Source: Inonotus obliquus
Taxonomy: Eukaryota; Basidiomycota; Agaricomycetes; Hymenochaetales; Hymenochaetaceae
Length of the DNA stretch: 64,000 nt
Assembly: GCA_032164295.1 (NCBI GenBank)
Contig: JAJHTX010000007.1
Span: 966,501-1,030,500, forward strand
Direction of reading: 5' to 3'
This document shows, piece by piece, positions 10,321-22,535 of the stretch (positions are counted from its first letter, which is position 1; every line of letters begins with the position of its first letter). The notes under the pieces were generated by a model. The model saw nothing but the letters and a program-made list of their open reading frames with translations. It did not search any database and was not told the DNA's origin. The translations under genes were made by a program, and so were the position numbers.

Positions 10321-12201
10321 ATGCCACCTCGCATCACTCTCCACGCTTCAGCCAGCTCAGACACTAGCTCCAGAGCATCCTCAGATCTCGACCAGCATCA
10401 TCAATCCTTCCAAACCAATGGCAAGTTTCCTGACATTGCCGTCGACGAGGGCGAAGACTTGTCGGACATGGATGAGGCTTCGGGCGAGGAAGTAGACGAA
10501 CTTGATGAGTCCGACCCTGGCGAAAAGGATGCCCAACCTCAATGGGAGACGATCTCATCTCTTGCTGCTGGTCCTGTCTCTGTAAAGAACGTTGCGAAGA
10601 AACCGCGCTCAAAGCCACCCACAACCCGCGTCCCCGGCCAAACCATTGTTCCCTTGTCTCGTATAGAAGCCATCTTGTCCTCAGATGGTGCGTCTCTTTA
10701 CCCTTCTACTCCGAGACTTGTGCTGACCACGAGTCTAGCTGGGCTAAATGGCACACCCTCCAAGGAAGCCTCGTACCTCATCTCTTTAGCCACCGTACGC
10801 TCCCCTTGCTTGTCATGTCTTGCTTCCCCTCACTGATTTGCTTGGCTTATAGGAAGAATTCATCCGACGCCTTACCCGCGTCGCACATTCTCGTTCTCGT
10901 CTTGACAAACGATCTCTGACGACTTACAATGATATTGGTGCGGCCTGACCTGTTCGCCGACCTTCCTTGTAGCGCTAATTAACGTTTGGTAGCGGATTCT
11001 GCGTTCTACTTTGAGGAGTACGGGTTCCTACAAGGTGTGTTACACACCCGCCAGTGCTCATTGCCACCAAATAGTTTCTAACGTTTTGTGTTTTACGAAT
11101 AATCTAGAAATGATCCCCCGCCCGCTCTCGCCAAAGACTGCTCTCGCCGAGCGCAAGCGCATCCTCGAAGAACAAGAGGCTCTCCTTCATGGAGTTGGTG
11201 TTGAAGGTGCCGACTCTACTTATGCGGGCAAAAACATACTCGTACCGCCTTCAACATCGGCCTCAACGTCCGACATATCAACGCCTGTGCCCAGGTTGAG
11301 CAGACCGACAACGACTCCGAGTACAAGTGCCAATGGGAAAACGACTTCAAAAGCAAAGAAAACTGCGACTGACACGAATCCTCCGGTCATCCGAAGTGAG
11401 CGACAGAAGCTCAAGAGAGCCCGTATTGCCAGTGAATCCCAAGCAACTGGAGAGCAAAGCGCAAGCGGCCGTTTGGCCCCGCCACCATCGCCTGCTACAC
11501 CTGCTGAGAAGGTCAACAAGTCTGAAGACTTTGGCAACGGTTCGACCCGCGCCCCTAAGAATAGTGGGATGAAAATCAAGATTCCCTCCCGTGCTGTCTC
11601 AACATCAACAACGCAAGTTAATTTCAAACCTCCAATTCTTCCCCTTGGTCCACCTAAGCGGACACCTTCCCCTCCTGGAAATTGGCAGGATCGGCCCTCA
11701 ACTCGATTTATTCGTCAGTCTTCCCGTAAGCAAGAGTGTCTCTCTGTTGAGTTTGTTGATGAAGACTTTGTGTTTCAAGAAGATATAAACAGTGGAGTGA
11801 AGGGCCATAATGCGAACGGCAAGACGGGTAATGTGAAATTTGCCCCTGTCGGCGTCGAGACTAGCGACCAGCCATTATGGACGCGTGTACCTTTACCGCC
11901 TCCTCCCTCCGCGAAAGTCTCAAAGCTTGCATCAAACGAGGATTCGATTAATAGATCGCAGATAACGGACCTGGACAATGTCGCGGAACAGGCTCGTTCT
12001 TCGAAAGCACTGAAAGCGCGGTCTATACATGAACATAGTACTTCGTCAAACCCGCTGACGATTGATCATGAAAAACCTCCTGCGAAGAGGGCGAGGCAAC
12101 GGCAACGTTCAGGAGAATCGACCTCCAGCAAGGGAAGCTTGCGCGATACTATGAATGGCGCATTCTCAAATACTGGGAGGACGATATACTCGCAGCGGTG
12201 A
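10321..12201 (+). CDS. Histone-fold (CBF/NF-Y type) protein, DNA polymerase epsilon Dpb3/POLE4-like
   Basis: A nuclear DNA-binding protein. After an acidic N-terminus of about 90 residues comes the histone fold: PGQTIVPLSRIEAILSSDG, then GTPSKEASYLISLATEEFIR, then RLDKRSLTTYNDIADSAFY. This is the order seen in NF-YC/Dpb3/CHRAC-type subunits. At least four short introns break the fold (near 10686, 10798, 10936 and 11035). The last exon (from about 11107) begins EMIPRPLSPKTALAERKRIL and continues as a long Ser/Pro/Lys-rich tail to the stop at 12201. Dpb3 homologues pair with an NF-YB-type partner in polymerase epsilon or a chromatin remodeller. Other histone-fold factors (CHRAC, DRAP1-like) cannot be excluded. 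Confidence 0.82.
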
Positions 12202-12897
12202 TCGTGTTCGATCAGTTTCTACTCCCTGCTTTCATTTATGCACATCCCAGATCGTACGTATAGGACTGTATGTGCGTCAGAAAGGACGATCGTGGCGTTT
12301 GAATGAACGGAAGCTGGAGCTTGAGGTCCTGCTGCTGGTCTTTGCACTCCTTGAATCGACAGTTACCCAACTCGCTATTCCCCAGACGATCAAACATTTC
12401 TTCCTAAAAAGTTGGTACATAATGTACTTTATCCCTCTACACTACTCCCATATCTCTATTTTTGTCGCATTGCATTTCTCCGCCACTTTCCCCAATCATC
12501 CGGATGCTTTCAATCAACAGTCATGTCGTGTTGACTTTTGAACACTATTCAAGGGGATTTATACTAGTATATCTTATTACATGTCGGGGGAGCTGATGAG
12601 CTAGGGCTATGTATTCTATTTATGCTGGCATTTGGTCATTACTTATTATTCCTGGGCTGGGCTTTTTAGTAGTCTTGCTTCTGTTTCTCTGATGTCGTCC
12701 CCCATGGTATACTATATTGTACTTCTGTACAATTAGGGTGTAGCTGGAGCTTGTTGAAACTCGAGCGCTGGTGTGTTGAAAAGATGGCTTCTCAATCGAA
12801 AAGGTGCACCGCAGCGATGGAGTTCAAAATACATAATTAGTTCCCGAGGCCAACAAACCTTCTGACTAACAATACGACGCGTAAATTCATATTCATT
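12202..12897. other. Convergent intergenic region
   Basis: 3' flanks of the histone-fold gene (plus) and NUDCD1 (minus). T-rich on the plus strand, with no supported gene. Confidence 0.5.
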
Positions 12898-15055
12898 TCA
12901 TACTACATCCTTGACTACAATCATTTCCTTCTCACAAAGGCACAATAAAACAAAACCACCATCCGAATTTTTAAGAGCACCAACACCGAGTAAAGCTCCT
13001 GATTCCCCTCCGCTCGTTCTTAATACACTTTGTTTCGCCCAAGTTTCTTTAGACCCAGGTTTGTTCTGATCGTGATGTTGAGGTTGGCCGTAGTAGAGAT
13101 ATACGTTCCCTCCACCCAAAGTCATACCCGTACTCGTACCGACACCCATGCTAGATGCACCACTCTCGAAAGCGAGAACGAGAGATGAAGAGATGTGGAA
13201 TGTGAATCGGAGATCACGTTTAGAGGCGAGGACGAATGAGAGAGCTGGGTATGTTGATTTATGTGTCCATATTGCTTTTGCTGTTGTGGTGGTGTCTGGT
13301 GAAGGTGACGGGGAGGATGGGATAGGTGGAAGGGTGAAGAGTAACCCATCGATATCGTTCTTTATAACCAACGAAGGTTCGTTTTCTCCAATCCCAGGGA
13401 CAGGCAAAGAAAGCATCTTCAAATCAACCCCTCCTCCTCCCACACCCTCTTCTTTTAAACTCCACACAGGATTTTCTCCATCGACACCAACCCAACTCAA
13501 AACACCCCTTCTCCCAACTTCACTATCAGCAACATCGTCCAATTCACCTTCAGCTAAACTAGGTATCCCACTTCCGAGGCCCAACCCACTCATATCTTCT
13601 CCTCTAACGCCTTTTTGGATGGAAGACGTGTATTTTTCGAGCGCTTCGCGAATGATGTAGAGTTCGTTTGGGTCCAACGTTTCAGGTACTTCTGTGTCTG
13701 TTGGATCTGTTAATGTGTGTGACGGATTTTTACCCGCGGATGCGAAGACTTGAGACCATCGCGTCCCTTCGTTTTTCTTGTCCAAGTGTAAAGTGAGTAA
13801 TCCAAATCTCCTCCCTTCTCTACCACCCTCCTCTTTCCTCTCCCCCTTCTCTTCCCTTTGCCTCTCTGGTTCACGATCCAAAGTCCAAAAACAGTCTCCA
13901 GGATTTACCTCGTCCCACAACTCCTTCAACGAATACCTCGGCAACTCCGCGTCAAACCCCGTCGGTAACTCATGTTTCACCAGTATCGATAACGTCTTCG
14001 CAGTGATTGTAACGTGAATAGCAGATTTAGGTACGTTTGTTGGGATGGGGAATGCGATGGTCACAGAGTCACCAGTTTGAGTCCACGAGTAAGGAGGTGG
14101 TTTACTCGGGCCGTCTGGCAAGACTTCGCCTGCCAAGACTTCGCCTGCTCGTGGGATGGGAGCCAATTCGTCCGGTGTTGGTTCGTAAGTTGGGAGGGTT
14201 GTATCTCCGACTCCGCGATATAATGACTTTCCGAGTATGAAGAATGCATCGCGTGAGGTGTCGTAGCTGACGTGCATAGGAACGTCATCTCCTCTTGCTT
14301 TCCATATCACCTTCAAAGGATTTGGTTCGTCTTGACTTGACCTGATGGGAATCTCAACAAGTAAAACGTCAAAATGCGCAAGCGGATGTTTCGCGCCCTC
14401 CTTCTCCGCTTCTGAGCTTCCTAAGCTACCCGGGTGTCTACACGAGAGCACGCAAACAGCTGTGTCGACTGATCGTAGACGAGCCGCGTGGATTCGGAAG
14501 GGCAGATACGTTGAAGTATTATCACTATTCGGTAAATGATAGAGCGCTACGATCCTGTCACCTTCCTTCGATTCCGAAAGAACGTAGAGCAGACCCATGC
14601 CGTCCGAAACAAGCCACCAGCCCTCGAACGATACAGCAGAAGGGTACTCCTTATGTCTATCTTCCGCCGTGTCATCAGTCTGAATCGGCTTCGGCAGTTC
14701 ACTGAACGTAGAGAACGTTGGCGTCAAGTCCTAATATATCCCAGTCTTCAGTACATCTTTCACACAAGTTATACCACTGACTCACAGAATTCAGCGTAAC
14801 TCGAATAACATTAAGGTCGTCATCAATATAAACCGCAGATGTCGAATCGTACGAAATCGTAAGATGGTTATGAGTTATACGCGACTGCACTTCCTCAAAC
14901 GATAATGGGGTCCGTGACCTTCCAGAGACGTTGGCTTGCGTAGGATGCGCAGTTAGCGGGAAGCGTAAGACATGATCATCCTGGCCGAGCGGCGAGAGCT
15001 TGTAGCCCTCAAATTTTTGGTTTAGTAGAGATCTGTTTGTCACGAAGTTGGCCAT
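12898..15055 (-). CDS. NUDCD1: NudC domain-containing protein 1 homologue
   Basis: A likely HSP90-linked co-chaperone. Exon 1 begins MANFVTNRSLLNQKFEGYKL, which closely matches the NUDCD1 N-terminus (NRSLL..KFEGYKLS). A single intron (14731 to about 14785) leads to the long second exon. It has beta-propeller-like segments (GWWLVSDGMGLLYVLSES), then a CS domain (PPYSWTQTGDSVTIAFPIP, HVTITAKTLSILVK, CFWTLDRE) and a second beta-rich region near the C-terminus (KRDLRFTFHISSSLVLAFES). In the middle are Glu/Arg-rich and Gly-rich loops. Length of about 700 residues is near the animal protein (about 580) plus those loops. The human protein is also called CML66; its partners are not visible here. Confidence 0.9.
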
Positions 15056-15248
15056 GTCACGGAAGTGGTGATGGTGGTTACATTAAGTAAGAAGATGAAG
15101 TCCTAGAGAGCAGTGTATGCGTCACCGCCACCGGGACTATCAGGTGATCGGCATTACCGGGTTTATCAACAGCAAAATAAGAATAGCAAGATGAAGTGGA
15201 ATGGAATACAAGGACAAGAGATAATAAATGCAAAGTTATGGCTTGTAT

Positions 15249-18200
15249 CTATCTGTGTCCTCGACCGTTTTGATGACGAGTCGCTTTGCCAGAATGGGCG
15301 GCCTTCGATTGTTTTCTCTTGGGTTCCAGCTCCCTTCGGGTGGAATGCCGTGAACTACCTTCAACGTACTCCGGTTTCGCAGCACGATCGGGTGGTCCTG
15401 GAGTCTGTGCCCGCACATGTAGCTCTGAAGATCGCTTTGAAAGTTCCTCGCGGCGTAGACGACGACGCTCAAAGTCGCTATCTTCATCTGAGTCCTTGAC
15501 TTCTATCACCTCATCGCTGACGTACTCGTATGCGTCGTCTTCGATTTGGGTCGCCTCAGGGGACGAGAATGAAACACGTAATGAGCTGCGTGATCTGCTT
15601 CTTGATGGTGTCCTCGCTTCACGGATTGCAGACTTCGGTCTGCCCCTCATTGAAGAGAAAGATTGCGCGTGCGATCTTCCGCGTTCTCGGAGAGGTCGTT
15701 TGGTTGGGGAGGAGGGTATGCTATCCGAACAATCCGAACCCAACGGTGACGAGGGCGGAGGCTCGCTTGCCACGGAGTGCGGAGTATCAAAATTCATGAT
15801 GTGGTTGTGGTGTCGCGGTGTATACGGGGGCCATGGTTGCCCGTGTGGAACAAAATGGTGTGGCTGTTGAGAAGCATGCGGTGCATGGGCTGGAGAAGAG
15901 GGGAAAGGAAGCGCACCGCCCATTAGAATAGATAAACTTTGTAAAGCTTGTGCTAAGTGATACTGGGCGCTCGGGTCCTGGAAATTCGGGAGTTGAGCTG
16001 AATGCTGTTGTTGACTCAGACCTGGAGGCTGAGTGAAATGAGGCGGAGGGTAGCTCTGATATCCATAGTGAGGAGCGTGTGGTGGGGTGAATGAGAATGT
16101 ATTGAGTTCAGGAAGAGGGTGCGATCGCGGCTGGACTTCATGACTCTGTTCTGCCGACGGTCTGGAGCGCGACCGATGACTGCTGGATGGCTGTGCCTTG
16201 GGACTGCTTGGACCGGGCTCAGGCTCATCTAAAGGACGCAGTAAGTAGAGAGAATGCGAAAGAAGATACGAGTGATTACCATAAGACTCGACTTCTCTGA
16301 TAGCGCTACGTCGAGAATACGATGTCCGTCGAGAGCTACTCCTGACCGGAGTCGAGGTGGGACTATTCATTATAACGTCAACTGTCCTATCAATCTTATA
16401 CGAGTCGTCTGGATCCGGAGAAGGTCCACGCCTTCGTTTAGACTTTGGCAAAGAGGTCCCTTTAGGAGATCCGTCTCGCGGAGTGTCTTTAGTACTTTGA
16501 GAACGAGAACGAGGGGAACTCTTCTTAGGCGGAGGGGAGAATAGCTCCATTTCCTCCTTCCTATTGAATGAACCAGACTGATCCACATCAACCGCTCGAG
16601 CTTTGCCTTTGGCCTGAGTTCTGAGTTCTCGAGCGGTGTCAACTATTGACGGAGGAGATAGGTCACGGCTGTCATGAGCCTGTTCATCCTTCGGAGCCTT
16701 CTTCACTGTTGAGGGAGAAGAGACATCTATCACGACTTCCGGCACCAATCTCATCTTCTTGGTCGGCGATCCGGGTAAAGGCGAAGACTGTCTCTGTTTT
16801 TGACTCTTTGAAGGCGAATGAACGTCTTCCGACTCCGAGGCAGAGCTTTCTGACGCAGTCGACTGTATTCTCAAAGGCGTTTTTCTAGGACTGGAAGAAA
16901 GCCCACGCCTCTTTCGTGAATATGTCGCCGTAACTCTGAAATTTCGCTCTTCAGGTCCAAAAGAAGTCGAGCGGGGAGGAGTTTGCAGCTGTTTGACAGG
17001 AGGTGACGGCGAATGATGCGCGCTTGTCTTCTTCGGAGAGCACTTGGATTGGTGCCGGACTGTTTCTTGTTCATTAGCGTGCTCTGCATTTTCAACGTTT
17101 GCTCGGTTTCTTTTCCTTCGTGGCTTTGAAGATTGGTTCGTTGAAACAATTGCGGAGGTTTCCTTCAAGGAAACACGATCTCCCTCATCGCCAGATTCTT
17201 CGCAAAGCTCTGCTACAGAGTATAGGGTGCTACCTTCATCACGATCCCATCCGCCTAATACGTCGTCAGAATCCACGTTTGAAACAGCGTCGAGTTGCTC
17301 TTCAGCACCGGAATCAGCGCCAGTAGCAGGTTCCGAGTCCTTTTCCACATGAGATAGTTCTAGAATATCGAACTCCGGAGAGCCAGAGGGTGTCGAAAGC
17401 CTCAAATAATCCTGTCGACTGCTCTTATCCCCTTCTGACTCGGGTACACTTTCCTGGTAGACCGTTTCTTCTTCATCGCCTGAAGAACGTGCCTCGCATT
17501 CCGTCGCTCCATCATCCTCATCATACTCTGGCACATCAGCGTTAGCATTGGCATGCCCAAACGCATGGAGATTTTGCTTTGTTCTTTACCTTCCTGTGCA
17601 TCCACTTCTTCGTTATATTCGGTTTCACCTTCTTCCTCTTCAAATTCATTTTCTTCATTCTCCTCTTCTGGATCACCAAAAGTCTCTCTCCGAGTTTGTT
17701 CCGCCCTTAAGAACTCTGCCAAGTCCGCCGCATCGGCGGGATCGAGTTCTCGCACAGGAGGCAGCCGCTTTGTGTGTTGTGCCAATTCCAAGCCATCTCC
17801 CTCGTCGCCATCCGTCTCAGAACGCGACACATTATCTTGTATGTCCGCAAATGCATCCAGCTCATCCGGTTCGTCATCCGCCGGTGTCAGCGGTTGATCA
17901 TGCTCCAGACGCTCGGCTTTCTCCTGTTCCTCGGCAAAATATCCAATTTCGAACATGTCCCCAGTCGACCTGAGAACACCACAGTCCTTGATGATAGTTC
18001 CATTCCCAAGATCCACAATATCATCTTCGTCGAGCCTCCTAGTGTATTTTTCCGCGAGTTGTGACCAGACGTTCAAGACGCGAAAGGAACTGGCACGACG
18101 CGCCGCGTCGAGTTCTTCTGCAGGATCCACAGACGCGTCAAAGTTGAAAGCTGGAGACACGGAAGAAGACGAAGCCGACGCGACAGAAAAACTCCGCGTG

Positions 18201-18412
18201 TTCGTTGAGGGTATAGATGGCGCGCGGGAAACTCTTCTTTTCTTAGCAGGGGCAGACGTGCTCGACTGGCGAGAGAACGGACGATGAATGGGAGGGGACG
18301 CGGAGGGAGTCATTAAAGGGAAGCGAGGAGGTGGACCTGGAGGCGGGTGCATTGAAGACGCTGAAGACGCGCGCGACGGTGGTCCCATATTGAGTCTCCC
18401 TGTTGTAGTCAA
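15249..18412 (-). CDS. Candidate CENP-A chaperone Scm3/HJURP-like, with very long disordered C-terminus
   Basis: The N-terminal part carries ASSFRVLNVWSQLAEKY followed by TRRLDEDDIVDLGNGTIIKD and a GVLRSTGDMFEIG end. This resembles the fungal Scm3 core: a helix, then a DEDDIVDLxTGxIIxDxGVLR signature that contacts the CENP-A/H4 dimer. A splice from about 17601 to 17532 joins ...EEVDAQE to EYDEDDGATE. A second, in-frame intron is likely at about 16228-16278. The remaining 700 or so residues are Ser/Pro/Arg/Glu-rich with basic clusters such as KPRRKRNRA and no recognised domain. If correct, it loads the centromeric histone. The call rests on one short motif, so an unrelated nuclear protein is possible. 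Confidence 0.58.
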
Positions 18413-18579
18413 CGACGACTGCGACGAGTAGGGGGTCGCGGGATGGCCACCGCCTGGTGTGCCTTTTGTGGTCGGTGTCAGTAACTGAACATTTTATTAC
18501 CTAATATAGAATGTCAATCATGGTCTTTGATTAGTAAGCTCTCACCACATTTTGTGTGCAGGTCTGTCTTCATCGCGAT
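18413..18579. promoter_or_regulatory. Short divergent promoter, Scm3-like / Arc1-like
   Basis: Only 167 bp separate the minus-strand start at 18412 from the first plus-strand ATG at 18580, so the two genes probably share promoter elements. No clear TATA box is visible. Confidence 0.5.
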
Positions 18580-20225
18580 ATGAGTCAAGTGTTACAACCC
18601 TTGCCGCGCTTGCACCTGCTTAGATCAACTCTTTGTGCATATCGACGTATGGCTTCCAACTCGACTATATCTGCGTTGCCATCGCCTTTACGCGATCTTG
18701 TCGCCACGGCTTCGCCTCGTGAGGAGGACTATGGGGTGAACGAGAAGGATAAGGCAGAAGTTTCCGAATGGATTTCAAAAGTAGCCCAGGGCGATATTGT
18801 AAAACCTGCGGCGGTCAAGGAGCTAGATGTAACTCTTACTCCAAAAACATACCTTGTTGGCAACATCTTGACGGCTGCGGACGTCGCGCTGTACGGATCT
18901 CTTCATCCCACTATCGTGAGTCACGCTTGTTATATGCATAGGTGTGTATCATTTAACTTCGTGTGAACAGTCGCAGCTGCAACCTCCGCAGTACTATTCA
19001 CATCCTTCCGTCACCCGCTACTTCGATCACATCCAAACACGTCCTTCTGTCCGTAAAGCTGCAGATGCACTCGCCCCAGCTTTCGGTCTCGTGACTTTCG
19101 ATTTGGATAACTTCCCCAAGATCGAACGTAAAGCTGCCCCTCCAAAGGAGAAAGAGAAAAGCGAAAAGCCTGTACCGGATGTTGGGAAGCCAGTGAAACA
19201 GGATAAGAAGGTTTCTTCGGGCTCTGCGCCACCATCCGCTGAAGCTGCGGCGGCTCCTCCCAAGAAAGAGAAGAAAACCAAGGATGCGAAGGACAAACCT
19301 AGCGCTGATACAAAGAAAGCGACTGCTTCTGAAGAATCCGGTGAACCTGTACCTTCAATGATTGATCTTCGAGTCGGGCGTATCGTTGAAAGTGAGCATA
19401 TTTTTAGTTTGAAGATCCTTACTTCTGACAGCAATTTTAGTCAAGAAGCATCCTGATGCAGATGGGCTATACGTCGAGGTAAAGAAGACAACTGTGGAAT
19501 TCCTTTCAGGCTGATGGTTTTTGCGTAGCAAATTGATATCGGCGAGGAGACAGGACCTCGAACTGTTGTTTCCGGACTTGTACACTATATTCCGATCGAA
19601 GAGATGCGGGAAAAGGATGTCATCACTGTCGTAAGTTTCGGTTAAACATTCCAAGGAGCATCCCTAAAGCTTTGTTAATAGTGCAATCTAAAACCAGCCA
19701 ATATGCGCGGGATAAAGAGTTTCGCAATGGTACTTTGTGTAAGTGCTGCCGTTAGTAGATCAGATTCACAGGAGACTGGAGTGATATTCCTCAGGCAACT
19801 TCAAAAGGTGGTAAAGAAGCAGGTATCGAGCTTGTACAGCCTCCTCCTGGGTCCAAACCTGGTGATCGCGTATATTTTGAGGGCGAGAAATTCGAAAGTA
19901 CGTCAATTTAGGGCTTTGCCAATGCTTGCTTTTGATGAGTATTCACACAATCATACACAGATGCGACTCCCCTCTCTCAACTAAACCCAAAGAAGAAGAT
20001 CTTCGAGACTGTCCAACCTGGTTCGTGCTTCTCTATCTTCGCTTTTGTGCATCATATATGACACAAGAACTAATCGATATTGGCCTTGGGCTCAATTTAG
20101 GATTCACGACTCTCGAGTCAAAAGAAGCAGCCTGGATAGATCCAGTAACACAGAACGTACACAAAATACGCACTGAGAAGGGCATTTGTGTCGCTCCTTC
20201 GCTCGTTGGAGCATCGTTATCATGA
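18580..20225 (+). CDS. ARC1: Arc1p/AIMP1-type tRNA-binding cofactor of aminoacyl-tRNA synthetases
   Basis: A cytosolic scaffold that binds tRNA and helps synthetases such as MetRS and GluRS. The N-terminal half is GST-C-like (YLVGNILTAADVALYGSLHP, RYFDHIQTRPSV). A Lys/Ala/Glu-rich linker follows (about residues 170-240). The C-terminal half is the EMAPII-type OB fold: PSMIDLRVGRIVE, KKHPDADGLYVE, GPRTVVSGLVHYIP, NLKPANMRGIKSFAM, then GFTTLESKEAAWIDP. Short introns at about 18917, 19391, 19480, 19631, 19741, 19899 and 20020 keep these in frame. In-frame ATGs at 18580 and 18649 are both possible starts. The first adds a basic, acid-free leader; the second (MASNSTIS) is the usual cytosolic-type start. 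Confidence 0.9.
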
Positions 20226-20583
20226 TACTGTATCGTAGATTGAGTGTAGAAGAATGATCCATCTAGATTGTTGAATGAAGCTCTCACTTTGACCTGCGAC
20301 CCAGTCCTACTCCAATTTGGTCTAAATCATGGTCGAGACAAGACAGCGAGATTTTCATAACTGAGATACGTCCGTCCTGTGTTTCAATCTAAGGGTTGAA
20401 AGACAGGTTGGGAAGTCATTCCAGAAGATACTTTGATTGTGCAAATACAGGGGGTGTAGGGTATTCAAGCATAACCGAATCCACACAGTAACGTACGCAT
20501 ATAAATACTCGAATCCAACTAATACGTGTCCGCATTGAGGGTTCTGAAACACATTAGCGCCCATGGGCAGTTCGTGTCCGTAA

Positions 20584-22535
20584 TTATACATCATCCGCCT
20601 CATCGCTGCCACCTTTCGCGGCAGCAACCTTCTTCACTGCTGGAAGGACTGCATCTTTAGGCTCGTCCTTGTCCAACGCTTCGCCAACAAACGCCGGGAA
20701 CCTACGTAGGAAGCAATCATAACCGCAAGACCAATTCAGCCATCGATATTCATGCTAATGTGCCACGGCAAGTGAACTGACCTTGGAACCCCATCCATTG
20801 TAAGCTCTTGAAACCTATACGTAATAATAGACCCGATCTTTGGTGGTTTTGCACGTTGTTTGTCGCTGAATCCCGTTCCGACATTAAAAGTCTATGTCAC
20901 AAAGTCCGATGTCAGCGTTGGCATTGTCCAAATGTTGGAAGATGAACGCACCTTTCCAGAAGCCATAACACATTTAAGCGCACCCATGACGCCTGTGTGC
21001 TTCCCTTTACCGGGTACGTAACCGGTCACCTTAGCTTCTGCATCGTGGAATGTCTGAAATATCGTGAGCGCTCTGAATGAAGGAAATGAGGCTTTGCAGA
21101 AGCACCGAGACTGACCTTGACTTTCAGTAACGTTGAAGACCTGGCACCCACGTATTGACTAGTCACGAAATTAGATGAGGCACAGAACCGAAACCGAACG
21201 AGAAATACAATTTGACTTACGATCCTGGCTCCCTCAACATAAGCCCTTCCCCACCTTCCTCCTCCACCTCCTTCAGTAGTTCAAACACATGATCTCTATC
21301 CCTGACTTTCAATTGTTCCACAACATTCACATGCCCTATCCTCCTCTCTCCCGAAATTTTTACGAACTTGGATCTGAGCCAAGTAAGACGATCTTCAAAG
21401 GGTTCGTGCCCAAGAGAGGGTACGTCAAATATTTGAAAGGTGATGTCTTTCCAGCGGGGTGTATTGGCTGTTTTGACGATTGAGACTGTACTTTGGAATT
21501 GACGTCGACCACCGAAAAGCTAATGAATATCGTGCACGAAGTAAGATTGTGGAGTTATATGAGGTTGGGCTTTGATGACGAACCTCTCCGTCGAGTGTTA
21601 CATCCTTTGGAAGACCTTATAGAGGAACTTGTTATCAATAGGCGACTCTTGTGAAGAAGTGTGAGTGCATACTTTCGATGAACCATTTGGGGGGAGTGAA
21701 TGGGTTGCCCAACCGACTCAGCATCCTCTTCCCATCCCAGAACACTCTGTCATCAAAATCAGTGACCCCTCCATTTTCCTCAAAATACGAGAATGAATGT
21801 ACTTACCGAACACCATCAAGCTTCTCAGAAACCCACCAACCAGTAGGATCAGCACCTTTCTCAAGGTCCCACTTGACTGCTAGCAAAACCTGGACGGTGG
21901 CCTTTCCACCATCATCACTCTCCCCTTCATCCTCCTCACCGTCACCATCCGTATTCTTCTTCGTTCTAGATTTCTTGACAGGCCCTCCGTTGTCGTTATC
22001 ATCTTCCTCATCGTCATCACCACGTTTCTTCTTCTTTCCAGCCGAACTCTTCTTGCCCTTTGACTTGCTAGTCCCTGCTTTACTAGGAGGTGCCCCATTA
22101 GGGTTCATTTTTGCGACACGAGCATTTTCATAGGCATCGCCGAGGATGGAACGGAGATGTTTGCAGGAGCGAGCGTTAACGGGGACGCGACCTTGGTTAC
22201 GCCACGCCTTGGGGTAAAACTAGATGTTGGTATATTTCTCGAGGAAGAAAATGTTTATGAATAACATACAGGACAGGTACTGTCAACACATCAGCATCCC
22301 AGACAACAGACAAGGAATGAAGGATAAAATGTTCACCAATAATAATGATCCCAAGTTCGCTTGACTTTATACACAGAGTCACTACCGCAAGTCAACACCA
22401 CCACCACCGTCTTGTCATTCGAGTCGAGACTTACCTCGTTTGTGACTTTGCCTCGCACTCCTCACCGTCAGCAAGGTACTTTTTCGGTTTGACACCGTTG
22501 ATTTCAGCCAATTCGTCCTTCGAAGAGTCGGACAT
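20584..22535 (-). CDS. Small ATP-dependent DNA ligase with N-terminal Cys/His (SWIM-like) segment
   Basis: Seals DNA nicks using ATP. The full set of nucleotidyltransferase motifs is readable: GWWVSEKLDGVRVFWDG (motif I, catalytic Lys), MLSRLGNPF, LPKDVTLDGE (III), ITFQIFDVPS (IIIa), EGLMLREPGS (IV) and STLLKVK (V). An OB-fold-like part follows (VTGYVPGKGKHTGVMGALKC, ITYRFQELT). Before the catalytic domain is YKVKRTWDHYYWTCPVWKNQ, then RSCKHLRSILG, a C-x(n)-C-x-H pattern like SWIM-type zinc segments, and then a Lys/Asp-rich linker. The large DNA-binding domain of ligase I/IV is absent, so this resembles phage or kinetoplastid-type ligases. The ATG at 22535 (MSDSSKDELAE) precedes a granulin-like or chromatin-type short region. 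Many short introns were placed by eye. Confidence 0.88.

Noticed and set aside
15286..15870. 194-residue plus-strand ORF
   Set aside because: Antisense shadow of the low-complexity tail of the Scm3-like gene.
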